From Acidithiobacillus sulfurivorans (GTDB lineage Bacteria > Pseudomonadota > Gammaproteobacteria > Acidithiobacillales > Acidithiobacillaceae): a DNA stretch of 36,352 bases. The DNA lies in contig NZ_JAAOMP010000038.1 of NCBI RefSeq assembly GCF_018853815.1, forward strand, positions 1-36,352, read 5' to 3'. This document shows positions 25,559 through 35,607 of this stretch, in pieces. Position 1 is the first letter of the stretch. Every line of letters begins with the position of its first letter. The position numbers and the translations under genes are program-made. The notes beneath the pieces are model-generated. The model saw only the letters and a list, made by a program, of their open reading frames with translations, made no database searches and had not been told where the DNA came from.

Positions 25559-26884
25559 GTGACTGAGGCAAACGGGCTGCTACTTGCAGCCCTCCTGATT
25601 TTTCTCAATGGATTTTTTGTGGCGGCCGAATTTGCCCTGGTCCGCCTGCGCAGTACGCATGCGCGTACGCTGGCCCAGGAACATGGGCTGCGTGGGCGAA
25701 TTCTGGTGCGGATGCATGCGCGTCTGGATGCTTATCTTTCTGCCACGCAATTGGGCATTACGTTTGCCTCCCTCGGAATTGGCTGGATTGGTGAGCCCGC
25801 GATGGCGCATCTGCTGGTGCCGGTGTTCCGGTTTTTGGGGGTTCGGGACCCGGCTCTGCTCCATTCGATAGCGCTGGCAGCAGGCTTTGCCCTGGTTTCA
25901 TTCGTGGTTATTGTGATTGGCGAGTTGATGCCCAAATCTCTGGCCATTCGGAAAGTCGAAGCCGTTTCGCTGTGGACGGGTGCTCCGCTCTACGCCTTCT
26001 ATTGGCTGATGTATCCCGCCATTTTTATTCTCAACGGAGCAACACGCATTGTGCTGCGCCTGTTCGCTCTGCGTCTGGATCAGCATGCCGGTGATGCGCC
26101 TCACTCCCGGGATGAACTGGCGATGATTCTTGCCCTCAGCCAGGCTCAGGGAACCCTGGGTCAGCGCACCGGTGATATTCTCGACCGTACGCTGGACTTC
26201 AATGAACTGACGGCCGGTGATTTGATGCGTCCCGCAGCAGATATGATATGTCTGATGCGCGAAGAGAGTCCCGAAGAAACCCGGGCGATGATGTTGCGCC
26301 ATCGTTTTACCCGCTACCCGGTCTGCGAAGGCGACCGCCAGCATGTGATTGGTCTGCTGCATGTGAAAGACGCTTTTGCGCAGATGGCGCGCCATGATGA
26401 TCTGGGCGATCTCAAAAACCTTTTACGCCCCTTACCCTCGGTCAATAAAGCCATGCCCGCCATGGACCTGCTGAGCCATTTTCGTTCCGGTCACCCGCAT
26501 TTTGCGCTGGTGGTGGATGACCTCGGCACCATCACCGGTTTTGTGACGCTGGATCATGTTCTGGAAAGTCTCCTCGGCGTTATCCCCGACGAATTCCGCC
26601 ATCAACGCAAGGAGTGGCAGCGGCGCCTGGATGGTAGTTGGGTGGGTTCGGGAAGTTTGTCTCTCTATTCCCTCGAGCGTTGTCTGGATCGCGATATTGA
26701 CGAAGATGCAGCAGATACCATCGGTGGGCTGGTCATGCGCCAACTGGACAGGGTTCCGGAAGAAGGCGAAAGAGTAGCGTTTCCCGATTTTGATGTTCTG
26801 GTATTGCGCAAAAAAGGCCCGCGTATTACTCAGGTGCAAGTCATCCCGCATCCTGAGAATGATGAGTCGGACTGGTTTTCCTGA
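25559..26884 (+). CDS. CNNM/CorC-type (HlyC/CorC) membrane transporter with CBS domains
   Basis: A 441-residue protein in three parts. The first is an N-terminal CNNM (DUF21) membrane domain of about 190 residues with several hydrophobic helices (LLLAALLIFLNGFFVAAEFA; LGITFASLGIGWIGEPA; FALVSFVVIVIGELMPKSLA). The second is a CBS pair at about 210-340 (DLMRPAADMICL; LVVDDLGTITGFVTLDHVLE). The third is a C-terminal CorC_HlyC domain at about 355-430. The family exports magnesium and possibly other divalent cations; the older haemolysin name is not functional evidence. The start is a GTG at 25559 after a G-rich stretch, 41 bases past the CBS gene. queA begins 13 bases downstream. Confidence 0.88.
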   Translation: MTEANGLLLAALLIFLNGFFVAAEFALVRLRSTHARTLAQEHGLRGRILVRMHARLDAYLSATQLGITFASLGIGWIGEPAMAHLLVPVFRFLGVRDPALLHSIALAAGFALVSFVVIVIGELMPKSLAIRKVEAVSLWTGAPLYAFYWLMYPAIFILNGATRIVLRLFALRLDQHAGDAPHSRDELAMILALSQAQGTLGQRTGDILDRTLDFNELTAGDLMRPAADMICLMREESPEETRAMMLRHRFTRYPVCEGDRQHVIGLLHVKDAFAQMARHDDLGDLKNLLRPLPSVNKAMPAMDLLSHFRSGHPHFALVVDDLGTITGFVTLDHVLESLLGVIPDEFRHQRKEWQRRLDGSWVGSGSLSLYSLERCLDRDIDEDAADTIGGLVMRQLDRVPEEGERVAFPDFDVLVLRKKGPRITQVQVIPHPENDESDWFS

Positions 26885-26897
26885 AAATAGAGACAAC

Positions 26898-29056
<2,159 letters not shown>

Positions 29057-29097
29057 AGGCTACAATGGGCGCCCTCAAACCTGATCAGGAGTGAATA

Positions 29098-29433
29098 ATG
29101 AGTTTTTCACCGATTGCCAATGCTTATGCCGGAACTGCAGCCGGTGGTGGTTCAGACTCTGGACTGATCATGATTGTCTATATTCTGGTCTTCGGGGCAA
29201 TTATCTATTTTATGATGATTCGTCCGCAGATGAGAAAATCCAAGGAACAACGCCAGCTCATGGCTTCCATCTCCAAGGGGGATGAAGTGGTTACCGTCGG
29301 CGGCCTCGCCGGACGCGTCATGCAACTGGGCGACGAATATTTGCATATTGAAGTCGCTGAAGGGATTACCGTAAAAGTCCAAAAGGCGGCGGTCACCTTG
29401 TTGCTTCCCAAAGGGACTCTGAAAAAACTTTAA
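29098..29433 (+). CDS. yajC: Preprotein translocase accessory subunit YajC
   Basis: YajC is a small inner-membrane partner of SecDF-YidC. The 111-residue protein has one N-terminal membrane segment (LIMIVYILVFGAIIYFMMIRPQ) followed by the family signature RPQMRKSKEQRQLMASISKG and a basic cytoplasmic domain with VVTVGGLAGRV. AGGAG lies seven bases before the ATG. It is the first gene of yajC-secD-secF. Confidence 0.95.
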   Translation: MSFSPIANAYAGTAAGGGSDSGLIMIVYILVFGAIIYFMMIRPQMRKSKEQRQLMASISKGDEVVTVGGLAGRVMQLGDEYLHIEVAEGITVKVQKAAVTLLLPKGTLKKL

Positions 29434-29442
29434 GGCCTGTTC

Positions 29443-31227
29443 ATGACCCGTTATCCGTGGTGGAAGTACCTGATCATTCTCCTGGTTGTCATACCTGCGC
29501 TGCTTTATGCACTGCCCAATTTTTACGGTTGGCATGCTGCCGTGGAAGTCCGCGCTCCGATCGGAACGATCATTCCGCCCGTAACGACCCTGCAAGGCTG
29601 GCTCCAGGATGCCAAAATTCCGGTGAGCAGCGTCCTTAGCGATGCCCAGGGCAGCACATTCTTTTTCCCCAACGATAATGCCCAGGGGCTGGCCGAAACT
29701 TTGTTGCAGAATAAGCTTCCTGCCAATGCCCAGGTGATTTTGTCGCAAATGTCCGCCGAACCCGACTGGCTGAAATCCGTAGGGGGCAAGCCCGTAAACC
29801 TCGGACTGGATTTGCGCGGCGGTGTATATTTGCTCCTGCGCGTGGATACCGATGCGGTCATCAAACACGCTTTGGAGCAGGATAGTGGCAGCCTGCGCAC
29901 TTTTCTGCGTCACAAGGATCTGCAATATCTGGCTGTGAATACTACGGGGCCTGATGCTCTGGCCATCGAAATGGCCAGTCCGGCTTTGGCTGTGGAAGCG
30001 CAAAAAGTGATTGCCCGGCAATACCCGGATTATGCCGTCACCGTACAACCCAAGGGCATAATCGACGTCACTATCACTCCCGACGCCGCCAAAAAAATGA
30101 AAGACGATGCCTTGCAGCAGGCCATTGTGGTGATTCGTAACCGTATTGATGAACTGGGCGTCTCCGAGCCGGTCATTCAGCGGCAGGGCGTTGAGCATAT
30201 TGCCGTGCAGCTTCCCGGTGTTCAGGATACCCAACGCGCCAAATCCATCATCGGTTCCACGGCCCAGCTGGAATTCAAGATGGTGGATGATCAGGCCAAC
30301 ATGGCGGATGCCCTCAAGGGCCAACTGCCGCCGGGAACCGCCCTGTTCTATGGTCTGCATAATTCACCCTATGTGTTGTACACCGATACGGTGCTGACGG
30401 GTCGTTATCTCAGCAATGCCAGTGCTGGCGTGGACAACAATAATGGCGAATCCATTATTAACGTCAGCTTCAATAATGCCGGTACCCGGATTTTTGGCGA
30501 TTTGACCAGCAAAAATGTCGGCAAGCGCATGGCCATTCTGCTCGATAACAAGGTGGTTACAGCACCAGTGATTCGTGAAGCCATCACTGGAGGCAGAGCC
30601 CAGATCACCGGATTTGCCAATCTCAAAGCTGCCAGCAATGCCGCCATTGAACTGCGAGCGGGTGCCTTACCTGCGCCGGTTCACATTTCCGAGGAGCGCA
30701 CGGTTGGTCCTACCCTGGGGCAGGATTCCATTCATGATGGCATCATGGCGGTGGTGTTCGGCATGATTTTCGTGGTGGCCTTCATGACCATTTACTATCG
30801 GGCTTTTGGCTTGATTGCGGATCTGGCCATTCTGGTCAATATTCTCGCCATTCTGGCCGTGCTCTCCCTGATGGGTGGCACCCTGACCTTGCCCGGTATT
30901 GCGGGTATTGTTCTGAAAATTGGTCTTGCCGTCGATGCAAACGTGCTGGTGTTTGAACGGATCCGCGAAGAACTGCGCCATGGCATGAGTGTCCGTGCGG
31001 CCATTGATGCCGGGTTCAAAAAAGCCTTTGCCACCATTGTGGACTCCAATATTACGGTGTTGATTGCCGCGCTGGTGCTCTTCCAGTTTGGTACCGGTGC
31101 CATCAAGGGATTTGCCCTGGTGCTGACTATTGGCGTCATTACCTCCATGTTTACTGCGACCATGATGAGTCGCGGTATTATCGAACGCGTCCTCGGTAAG
31201 CGGCGCATTCAAAAACTGTATATCTGA
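29443..31227 (+). CDS. secD: Protein translocase subunit SecD
   Basis: SecD with SecF uses the proton motive force to help pull exported proteins across the inner membrane. The 594-residue protein has an N-terminal membrane helix, a large periplasmic P1 region including NLGLDLRGGVYLLLRVD, and VVIRNRIDELGVSEPVIQRQG with the conserved VQLPGVQD. About five C-terminal membrane helices follow, with ERTVGPTLGQDSI, LPGIAGIVLKIGLAVDANVLVFERIREEL and GFKKAFATIVDSN. It lies nine bases after yajC and nine bases before secF, as expected for the operon. Confidence 0.97.
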   Translation: MTRYPWWKYLIILLVVIPALLYALPNFYGWHAAVEVRAPIGTIIPPVTTLQGWLQDAKIPVSSVLSDAQGSTFFFPNDNAQGLAETLLQNKLPANAQVILSQMSAEPDWLKSVGGKPVNLGLDLRGGVYLLLRVDTDAVIKHALEQDSGSLRTFLRHKDLQYLAVNTTGPDALAIEMASPALAVEAQKVIARQYPDYAVTVQPKGIIDVTITPDAAKKMKDDALQQAIVVIRNRIDELGVSEPVIQRQGVEHIAVQLPGVQDTQRAKSIIGSTAQLEFKMVDDQANMADALKGQLPPGTALFYGLHNSPYVLYTDTVLTGRYLSNASAGVDNNNGESIINVSFNNAGTRIFGDLTSKNVGKRMAILLDNKVVTAPVIREAITGGRAQITGFANLKAASNAAIELRAGALPAPVHISEERTVGPTLGQDSIHDGIMAVVFGMIFVVAFMTIYYRAFGLIADLAILVNILAILAVLSLMGGTLTLPGIAGIVLKIGLAVDANVLVFERIREELRHGMSVRAAIDAGFKKAFATIVDSNITVLIAALVLFQFGTGAIKGFALVLTIGVITSMFTATMMSRGIIERVLGKRRIQKLYI

Positions 31228-31236
31228 GGCCGCATC

Positions 31237-32187
31237 ATGGAATTATTCAAATCCCGTACCCATGTGGATTTCATGTCGAGGCGCTGGATATTCCTCGGAA
31301 TATCCGCCTTGTTGATTGTGGCCTCTGTAGCCGTATTTTTCGTGCGTGGGCTAAACTACAGCATTGATTTTACGGGTGGTACTCTGGTGGAGTTGGCCTT
31401 CAGCAAAACGCCGGATTTAGGCGCGGTGCGCGGTACCCTGACCACTGCCGGTTTTCATAATGTAGTGGTGCAAACCTTTGGTGGAGACCGTGATCTGTTG
31501 ATTCGCCTGCGTACCCAGCCGGGCGAAAGCAGTGCCGTTGGTACCAAAATTCTTCAGGTGTTTCAGAAAAATCAGGCGGCTTATCCCGACGTGCAATTAC
31601 GTCGCACCGAATACGTGGGCCCGGAAGTCGGCAAGGAACTGCGCAATAAGGGCATCATGGCCCTGATTATTGTTACTCTGGGTATTTTGATTTATGTCGG
31701 TTTTCGTTTTGAATGGCGTTTTGCTGTGGGTGGAGTATTGGCCATGCTCCATGACCCCATTCTGGTAGTAGGATTTTTTGCCATCACTCAGGAAGAGTTC
31801 TCGCTGACAGTCATTGCGGCTTTGTTGGTGATCATGGGCTACTCGCTGAATGATACTGTGGTGGTGTTTGACCGGATGCGCGAAGATCTTCGTGCCTCCC
31901 GAAGTGGCGACGTCGCGCAGGTTTTTAACGTGGCCATTAATGAAACCCTGTCCAGAACGGTCATCACCAGTTTCATTACCTTCATGGTGGCACTCTCCCT
32001 GTTTTTGTTCGGGGGACCAGTGATTCATGGTTTTGCCACCGCCCTGGTAATTGGCGTTGTGGTCGGTACCTATTCCTCCATTTTCGTGGCCAGTCCTATT
32101 GCACTATGGCTGGGACTGAAGCGTGAGCATGTCCTCAAACGCCAGTTCATCAGCTCCAAAGATCGTAATGATGGAGCGCGTTTGTAA
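31237..32187 (+). CDS. secF: Protein translocase subunit SecF
   Basis: The 316-residue partner of SecD has six expected membrane helices. Family sequence includes LNYSIDFTGGTLVE, RRTEYVGPEVGKELRNKG, FEWRFAVGGVLAMLHD, MGYSLNDTVVVFDRMRE and NETLSRTVITSFITFMVAL. Length is typical. This is the last gene of the conserved core; a tRNA-Ser gene and a degenerate accessory region follow. No clear intrinsic terminator is seen after the stop, only a short GGCC repeat. Confidence 0.97.
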   Translation: MELFKSRTHVDFMSRRWIFLGISALLIVASVAVFFVRGLNYSIDFTGGTLVELAFSKTPDLGAVRGTLTTAGFHNVVVQTFGGDRDLLIRLRTQPGESSAVGTKILQVFQKNQAAYPDVQLRRTEYVGPEVGKELRNKGIMALIIVTLGILIYVGFRFEWRFAVGGVLAMLHDPILVVGFFAITQEEFSLTVIAALLVIMGYSLNDTVVVFDRMREDLRASRSGDVAQVFNVAINETLSRTVITSFITFMVALSLFLFGGPVIHGFATALVIGVVVGTYSSIFVASPIALWLGLKREHVLKRQFISSKDRNDGARL

Positions 32188-32237
32188 GTCAGGCCGTCTT
32201 CTTGGCCAGCAGTGACTGAAAGCGTTTATACAAAGAC

Positions 32238-32266
32238 TTGCCGAAGACTGCACGAAAGCTTAATGT
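32238..32266 (+). promoter_or_regulatory. Candidate promoter of tRNA-Ser
   Basis: TTGCCG (32238-32243) and TAATGT (32261-32266) are separated by exactly 17 bases. Transcription would begin a few bases before the mature tRNA at 32277. The fit to -35/-10 consensus is moderate, but spacing and position are right. Confidence 0.5.
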
Positions 32267-32276
32267 ATGCCTCCAC

Positions 32277-32368
32277 GGAGAGGTACCGAAGTGGCCATAA
32301 CGGCGCCGACTCGAAATCGGATGGGGGTTAATAGCCCCACGTGGGTTCGAATCCCACCCTCTCCGCCA
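32277..32368 (+). tRNA. tRNA-Ser (anticodon CGA)
   Basis: The acceptor arms GGAGAGG and CCTCTCC pair fully, followed by discriminator G and an encoded CCA (32366-32368). The anticodon loop is CTCGAAA with CGA at 32312-32314, reading UCG serine codons. A long variable arm (GGGG...CCCC) is typical of serine tRNAs. The T arm is GTGGG-TTCGAAT-CCCAC. Length is 92 nt. Accessory DNA starts immediately after, so this may be an old integration site, although no integrase or duplicated 3' end was seen. Confidence 0.95.
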
Positions 32369-32679
32369 ATAAAATTTCGTAACTATATGATTTATAAATA
32401 ATTAAATATTTTTAAAGCCGTTCTATCTTACCTGTGATCTTACCCGGTGAAAAATTCTTCTTCATAGACTCACTTGGGTTGCGATAACGAGTCGTGGGAA
32501 TGTTGGCAAGATTGGGCATCAGGTTTTTACCATGCCGAGACCCTGTGGTGCCGATGCCGTCGGAAAATGCAGAGCGAGAATGGTTGCCCATCCAGACGAT
32601 GCGAATGGAATTAAGATAATTGATCAAGGTTGGCTTGGTGCTCTATCCAGTAGTCCGTCGCTAAAGTTGAAATTTCTCC
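32369..32679 (+). other. AT-rich spacer without a convincing gene
   Basis: About 310 bases between the tRNA and the metallo-beta-lactamase-fold fragment. The first 50 bases are very AT-rich. Two overlapping small open frames exist, 32412-32627 on the minus strand (71 codons, TTG start) and 32532-32732 on the plus strand. Neither has a ribosome site or recognisable domain. The missing N-terminal half of the following gene may once have been here. Confidence 0.4.
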
Positions 32680-33342
32680 ATGAAGAATCTGGGAGCGGTG
32701 AATTCACAAGGATTTGGGACTGTTTCCCCTAGCTTTTACGAATGTGGGGAGAGTATTTTCCAATCCATAAATGAGTCTGGGAAGTGGTTGTGGAGAATGC
32801 CCTGTCAGAATGCCAACGTCTTTGGGTACAACGACATCATCTTCCACCCGAAAGAAGAATTCACCGGCTCCAATGATAATTCAACTGTGAAACTGTTTCG
32901 AGGAGGAATGTTCAATGTGGCTAGTCTAGGTGATATAGAACATCCCAATATTGGGTCAATGCTTAGAAGGAGCAGCACTTTCACGACCGAGGTGGACATC
33001 CTTATTCTTGCTCATCACGGTTCAGATAACGACATCAATTCGAAAAAATTCTTCAAGGCTGTCCGGCCGACAATTGCAGTTTGTTCTGCTGACTACGATA
33101 ACCAGTATGGGCATCCTCATGATAAAGTGAGAAAGGTCTTGCATGAGCTGGACATTCGTGTAGCCACCACGAAAACAGGTGATATTTTAGTTGAATCTAT
33201 TCCTAACCATCGCAAGGAATACTTGGTTACAAACTACAAGAGCAACACGACCGATGTCTCGTCACAAAAATGTTACGTAAGCAAGAAGTTCCACTTGTTG
33301 AACATGAATGCGGACACGATACGAAATCGCCTACACAATTGA
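32680..33342 (+). pseudogene. C-terminal part of a ComEC-like metallo-beta-lactamase-fold protein
   Basis: The 220-residue frame keeps the second half of an MBL-fold hydrolase of the type related to the ComEC C-terminal domain. NDNSTVKLFRGG precedes a GDIE metal-ligand motif, and VDILILAHHGSDND supplies the second histidine site. RPTIAVCSADYDNQYGHPHDKV and a KTGDILVES end are typical. The first half, including the HxHxDH zinc motif, is missing. A stop codon (32668-32670) lies four codons before the ATG, there is no ribosome site, and upstream frames are degenerate. I therefore read it as a 5'-truncated relic, though a short expressed protein cannot be excluded. It is more AT-rich than the core genes. 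Stand-alone MBL proteins of this kind often lie in accessory islands. Confidence 0.6.
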
Positions 33343-33867
33343 TTTAACGTATTGAGGTAATATTTTGCAGCCTTTCTGGGCGAGAAAAATTACGTAACTG
33401 GCATCTGGGCAGTACGTATGTTGCCATATTTCCCCCGTGCGGCCAGAAAGGTCCTTAGTCCAGTCGCTGATCGACCCGCAACCAGTGGCTGTAAAAGCCT
33501 AACTCCGGGTCCCGACGATGCCCACCTTGAATGACCGCTTTGGGTCATTTGCTTCCCGCTGCTGAATGTCTGCAATCAGTCTGTACCGGCCCTTCAACAG
33601 AAATCACTACAGGAAGCCTTTGACCGGGGTTAAGAGCCTGGGCTGATCTGGGTTATTGATCAGAATCATTCAAACTGCGCAAACCCATTCTTTGAATGTA
33701 CTGCGTGATGTTACGCGACGTCCGGAAATTTATGGACCGGGTGAGTGGTGATGTGGAGATACTACACATCCAGATTGGCGCCAGTCATAGAACTGGTGAC
33801 AATACCGACCATAAATGACGATACTGAAATACGAGTGAGCCTCATAAAATAAAAAACATATCTATTC
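33343..33867. other. Non-coding, repeat-containing relic DNA
   Basis: About 525 bases with no supported gene. It contains an inverted repeat CCTTTCTGG/CCAGAAAGG bounding 81 bases (33371-33451) and an inner imperfect hairpin with ACGTAACTG/CAGTACGT arms. A stretch near 33535-33600 (GACCGCTTTGGGTCATTTGC and following) resembles dispersed non-coding repeats seen in many proteobacteria, from memory only. TTGGCGCC and ACTGGTGACA motifs near 33773-33800 resemble the repeat cluster further right. Confidence 0.4.
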
Positions 33868-34131
33868 GTGAAGTCATTTTATGAACCGTGCTCCAGAGCA
33901 CCACTGGCGAGCCGATGGGCCAAGATAATTGACGTCAAGCACGGGGATGTTCTTCAGGCGGATCACAATGCTGCGTCGAATGTGCTGAGAAGGTACGAAG
34001 ATGCCGAGATCACTCGGTTCACTCCCTATCAGGAGGTCCGACCTATTCTTCTGGCCCGTTCTCCGGCGCAACTGAGCGTCAAGGGGCACGAGTTGCAGGT
34101 GATGTCTGTCTTATCAACCGTGTGCGGATAA
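33868..34131 (+). pseudogene. C-terminal fragment of a TnpB (IS200/IS605-family) protein
   Basis: The 87-codon frame contains DVLQADHNAASNVL followed by RFTPYQEVRPILLAR. This is the pattern at the end of TnpB proteins: the third RuvC aspartate (ADxNAA) and a conserved tail. The N-terminal domain, the first two RuvC motifs and the CxxC zinc finger are absent, and the frame starts at a GTG without a ribosome site. It is a decayed remnant of an IS605/IS1341-type element. No TnpA is present. Confidence 0.65.
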
Positions 34132-34586
34132 ATCCTCTTCTGTACAGCTTTGTACAGGTTTACAGGAACAGTTTGGATGTCACCAGTCTGTCCCCAATCT
34201 GGACGCAAAGTGGTGTCAGTATGTGCGCATTAAAGGAATAGAGGTGTAACTTGGATCCAAGGTGGTGTCATTCTGTATTCAGGTTGGCACCAGCGTGTAT
34301 CCAGCACACTCTCTATAAAAAAATAACCGGCCATATGCTCCAAAACCGGCATAACGTAAACATCATGATGGCGTTTTTTCTACCTAAAAAAACTCCATGA
34401 CAAAAAGTTTCAAATGGGGCGTAGCATGGGGAGGAGATCCAAACTGTTATGCGGGGTCGAAAAAAGGAACTCAATTTCTGACCCATCCAAGGCCCGATCA
34501 AAAAAAGCAGCGCCATCCATCTCGAAGGCTAACCCTCAATCATGTTTTAAGCGCTTTCCCTACGGGTGTTGTCGTAATCGCCGTTT
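34132..34586. other. Non-coding stretch with IS-end-like repeats
   Basis: About 455 bases without a convincing gene; two small frames (34313-34516 minus, 34397-34660 plus) look accidental. The stretch holds tandem TGTACAG copies ten bases apart (34141-34157), a cluster of 17- and 24-base imperfect repeats (34175-34298), the palindromes CTTGGATCCAAG (34250-34261) and CATCATGATG, and T-rich tracts. Confidence 0.45.
34175..34298. repeat. Cluster of imperfect direct repeats, probably an IS21-type end
   Basis: GGACGCAAAGTGGTGTCAGT (from 34201) recurs as GGATCCAAGGTGGTGTCATT (from 34253), 19 of 24 bases identical over the full units and 52 bases apart. GGATGTCACCAGTCTGT (34175-34191) recurs as GGTTGGCACCAGCGTGT (34282-34298), 13 of 17 identical. 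Multiple repeats at termini are a hallmark of IS21-family elements, but no transposase fragment is attached here. Confidence 0.45.
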
Positions 34587-35093
34587 TTAAGGCCTTTTTT
34601 CATGAGCGGCTACTGGCTGCATTGAAGCCAGCGCTTCACCTAAAACCGGCTCTCCTTTAGTCTCCGTTCGGCCAATCCGCAATACTTCCTCCCGCAGCAT
34701 CAAGGCCCATTGCCCCGCTGTATCGGCAGTAAAAGCCTTTGGTAGCCCACAGGCTTGGGGGTTTTTTATTTTAATGAGCCATTTGTCTCCGGTTGTAGGA
34801 TCAATATACCAACGCAATTCTTGCGCTTTTCCCCATTGCAGGCCCTGATCGCCCAGAAAGCTCTGATCCAGACGCAGCATCCCCAAAGGGTATTGGCGTT
34901 TGTCTGTGAGGGAAAACACCGGAACATCACAAATGGCATCATGGGCGCTGCCCACATCCAACCGATGCGTCAACGCTGTCCGGGCATGCGCACAGGCTTC
35001 AGGATGGGGCGGTGTTTGCCAGGTGAGCGCTGCTTTTTCGTCTTCGGTCGTTGGGTTTTCCTGGGTTTCACCCAGAAGCCAGGGGCTGGTATT
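34587..35093 (-). pseudogene. Unknown gene truncated at its 5' end by an IS21-like insertion
   Basis: The frame from the stop at 34587 is open back to 35105, about 168 codons to the IS end at 35093. The sequence reads as genuine protein: PWLLGETQENPTTEDEKAAL, HDAICDVPVFSLTDKRQYPL, ELRWYIDPTTGDKWLIKIKN and REEVLRIGRTETKG. I do not recognise the family and see no catalytic motif, signal peptide or membrane helix. The 5' part is missing because the frame runs straight into a TGTCAAAC terminus with a stop codon just inside. An internal TTG at 34973 could start a shorter product but has no ribosome site. Mixed codon use with a core-like base composition suggests a plasmid or island gene. Confidence 0.55.
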
Positions 35094-35143
35094 GTCAAAC
35101 AGCGTTTAAAAATTACCAGGTAACAGCGTATATTTTTGACCAG
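35093..35143 (-). repeat. IS21-like terminus with two 22-bp direct repeats
   Basis: The end begins TGTCAAACAGCG. AACAGCGTTTAAAAATTACC (unit 35098-35119) repeats as AACAGCGTATATTTTTGACC (unit 35122-35143), a 24-base period; both units end in AG. A TG terminus with multiple internal repeats next to istB is the IS21 pattern. It lies just past the istB stop. Confidence 0.65.
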
Positions 35144-35145
35144 TT

Positions 35146-35607
35146 TTAGAGGGGGTGGCTGCGACGTTTTTTGAATCGGTATGAATCGTTTCCGGTCTCC
35201 AGAATATCGCAGTGGTGGGTCAGTCGATCGAGGAGTGCCGTGGTCATTTTGGCGTCTCCGAAGATCTTCACCCATTCTCCAAAGGAGAGGTTGGTGGTGA
35301 TAATCAGCGCGGTCTGTTCGTAGAGTTTGCTGATCAGATGGAAGAGCAAGGCGCCTCCCGACTCCGAGAAGGGCAAGTAGCCCAATTCGTCGAGGATGAC
35401 GAGGCCCAGGCTCTGCAGGGTTCTGACGAGGCGGCCGCCCTGGCCCCGGGTTTTCTCCTGTTCCAGATGGTTGACGAGATCGACTACGTTATACCAGCGT
35501 ACCCGCTTGCTCTGGTCGATAGCGGCATGACCTAACGCCAGGGCCAGATGAGTTTTCCCGGTCCCTGTACCGCCCACAAGAATGAGATTATGGGCAGACT
35601 CCAGGTA
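35146..35607 (-). pseudogene. istB: IstB-like ATPase, interrupted (IS21 helper protein)
   Basis: IstB is the AAA+ ATPase that helps the IS21 transposase IstA choose targets. The fragment holds Walker A ([17 protein letters not shown]), Walker B ([13 protein letters not shown]), [11 protein letters not shown] and a natural C-terminus, [19 protein letters not shown]. Roughly the first third of a normal protein of about 250 residues is missing. Just before the retained part, the frame changes abruptly into IS630 sequence; the last istB-like codons are YLESAHN. The frame is open back to the IS630 stop codon, so it is in the same phase by chance. The product would be non-functional. Confidence 0.85.

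Larger units (their letters stand above)
35093..35607 (-). mobile_element. IS21-family element remnant (istB end)
   Basis: This is the terminal repeat region plus the C-terminal part of istB. istA and the other end are not in the window. The element has been split by an IS630-family insertion near 35607, and it in turn has cut the unknown gene at 35093, giving a clear order of events. Confidence 0.7.

Noticed and set aside
32189-32398. Minus-strand open frame running through the tRNA and ending with a plausible lysine-rich tail
   Set aside because: It has no ATG or GTG and crosses the whole tRNA gene.
32412-32732. Two small opposite-strand frames after the tRNA
   Set aside because: No ribosome sites, no recognisable motifs, and they overlap each other.
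34313-34660. Small frames of 67 and 87 codons
   Set aside because: Accidental-looking composition with no family features; the second overlaps the end of the interrupted gene.
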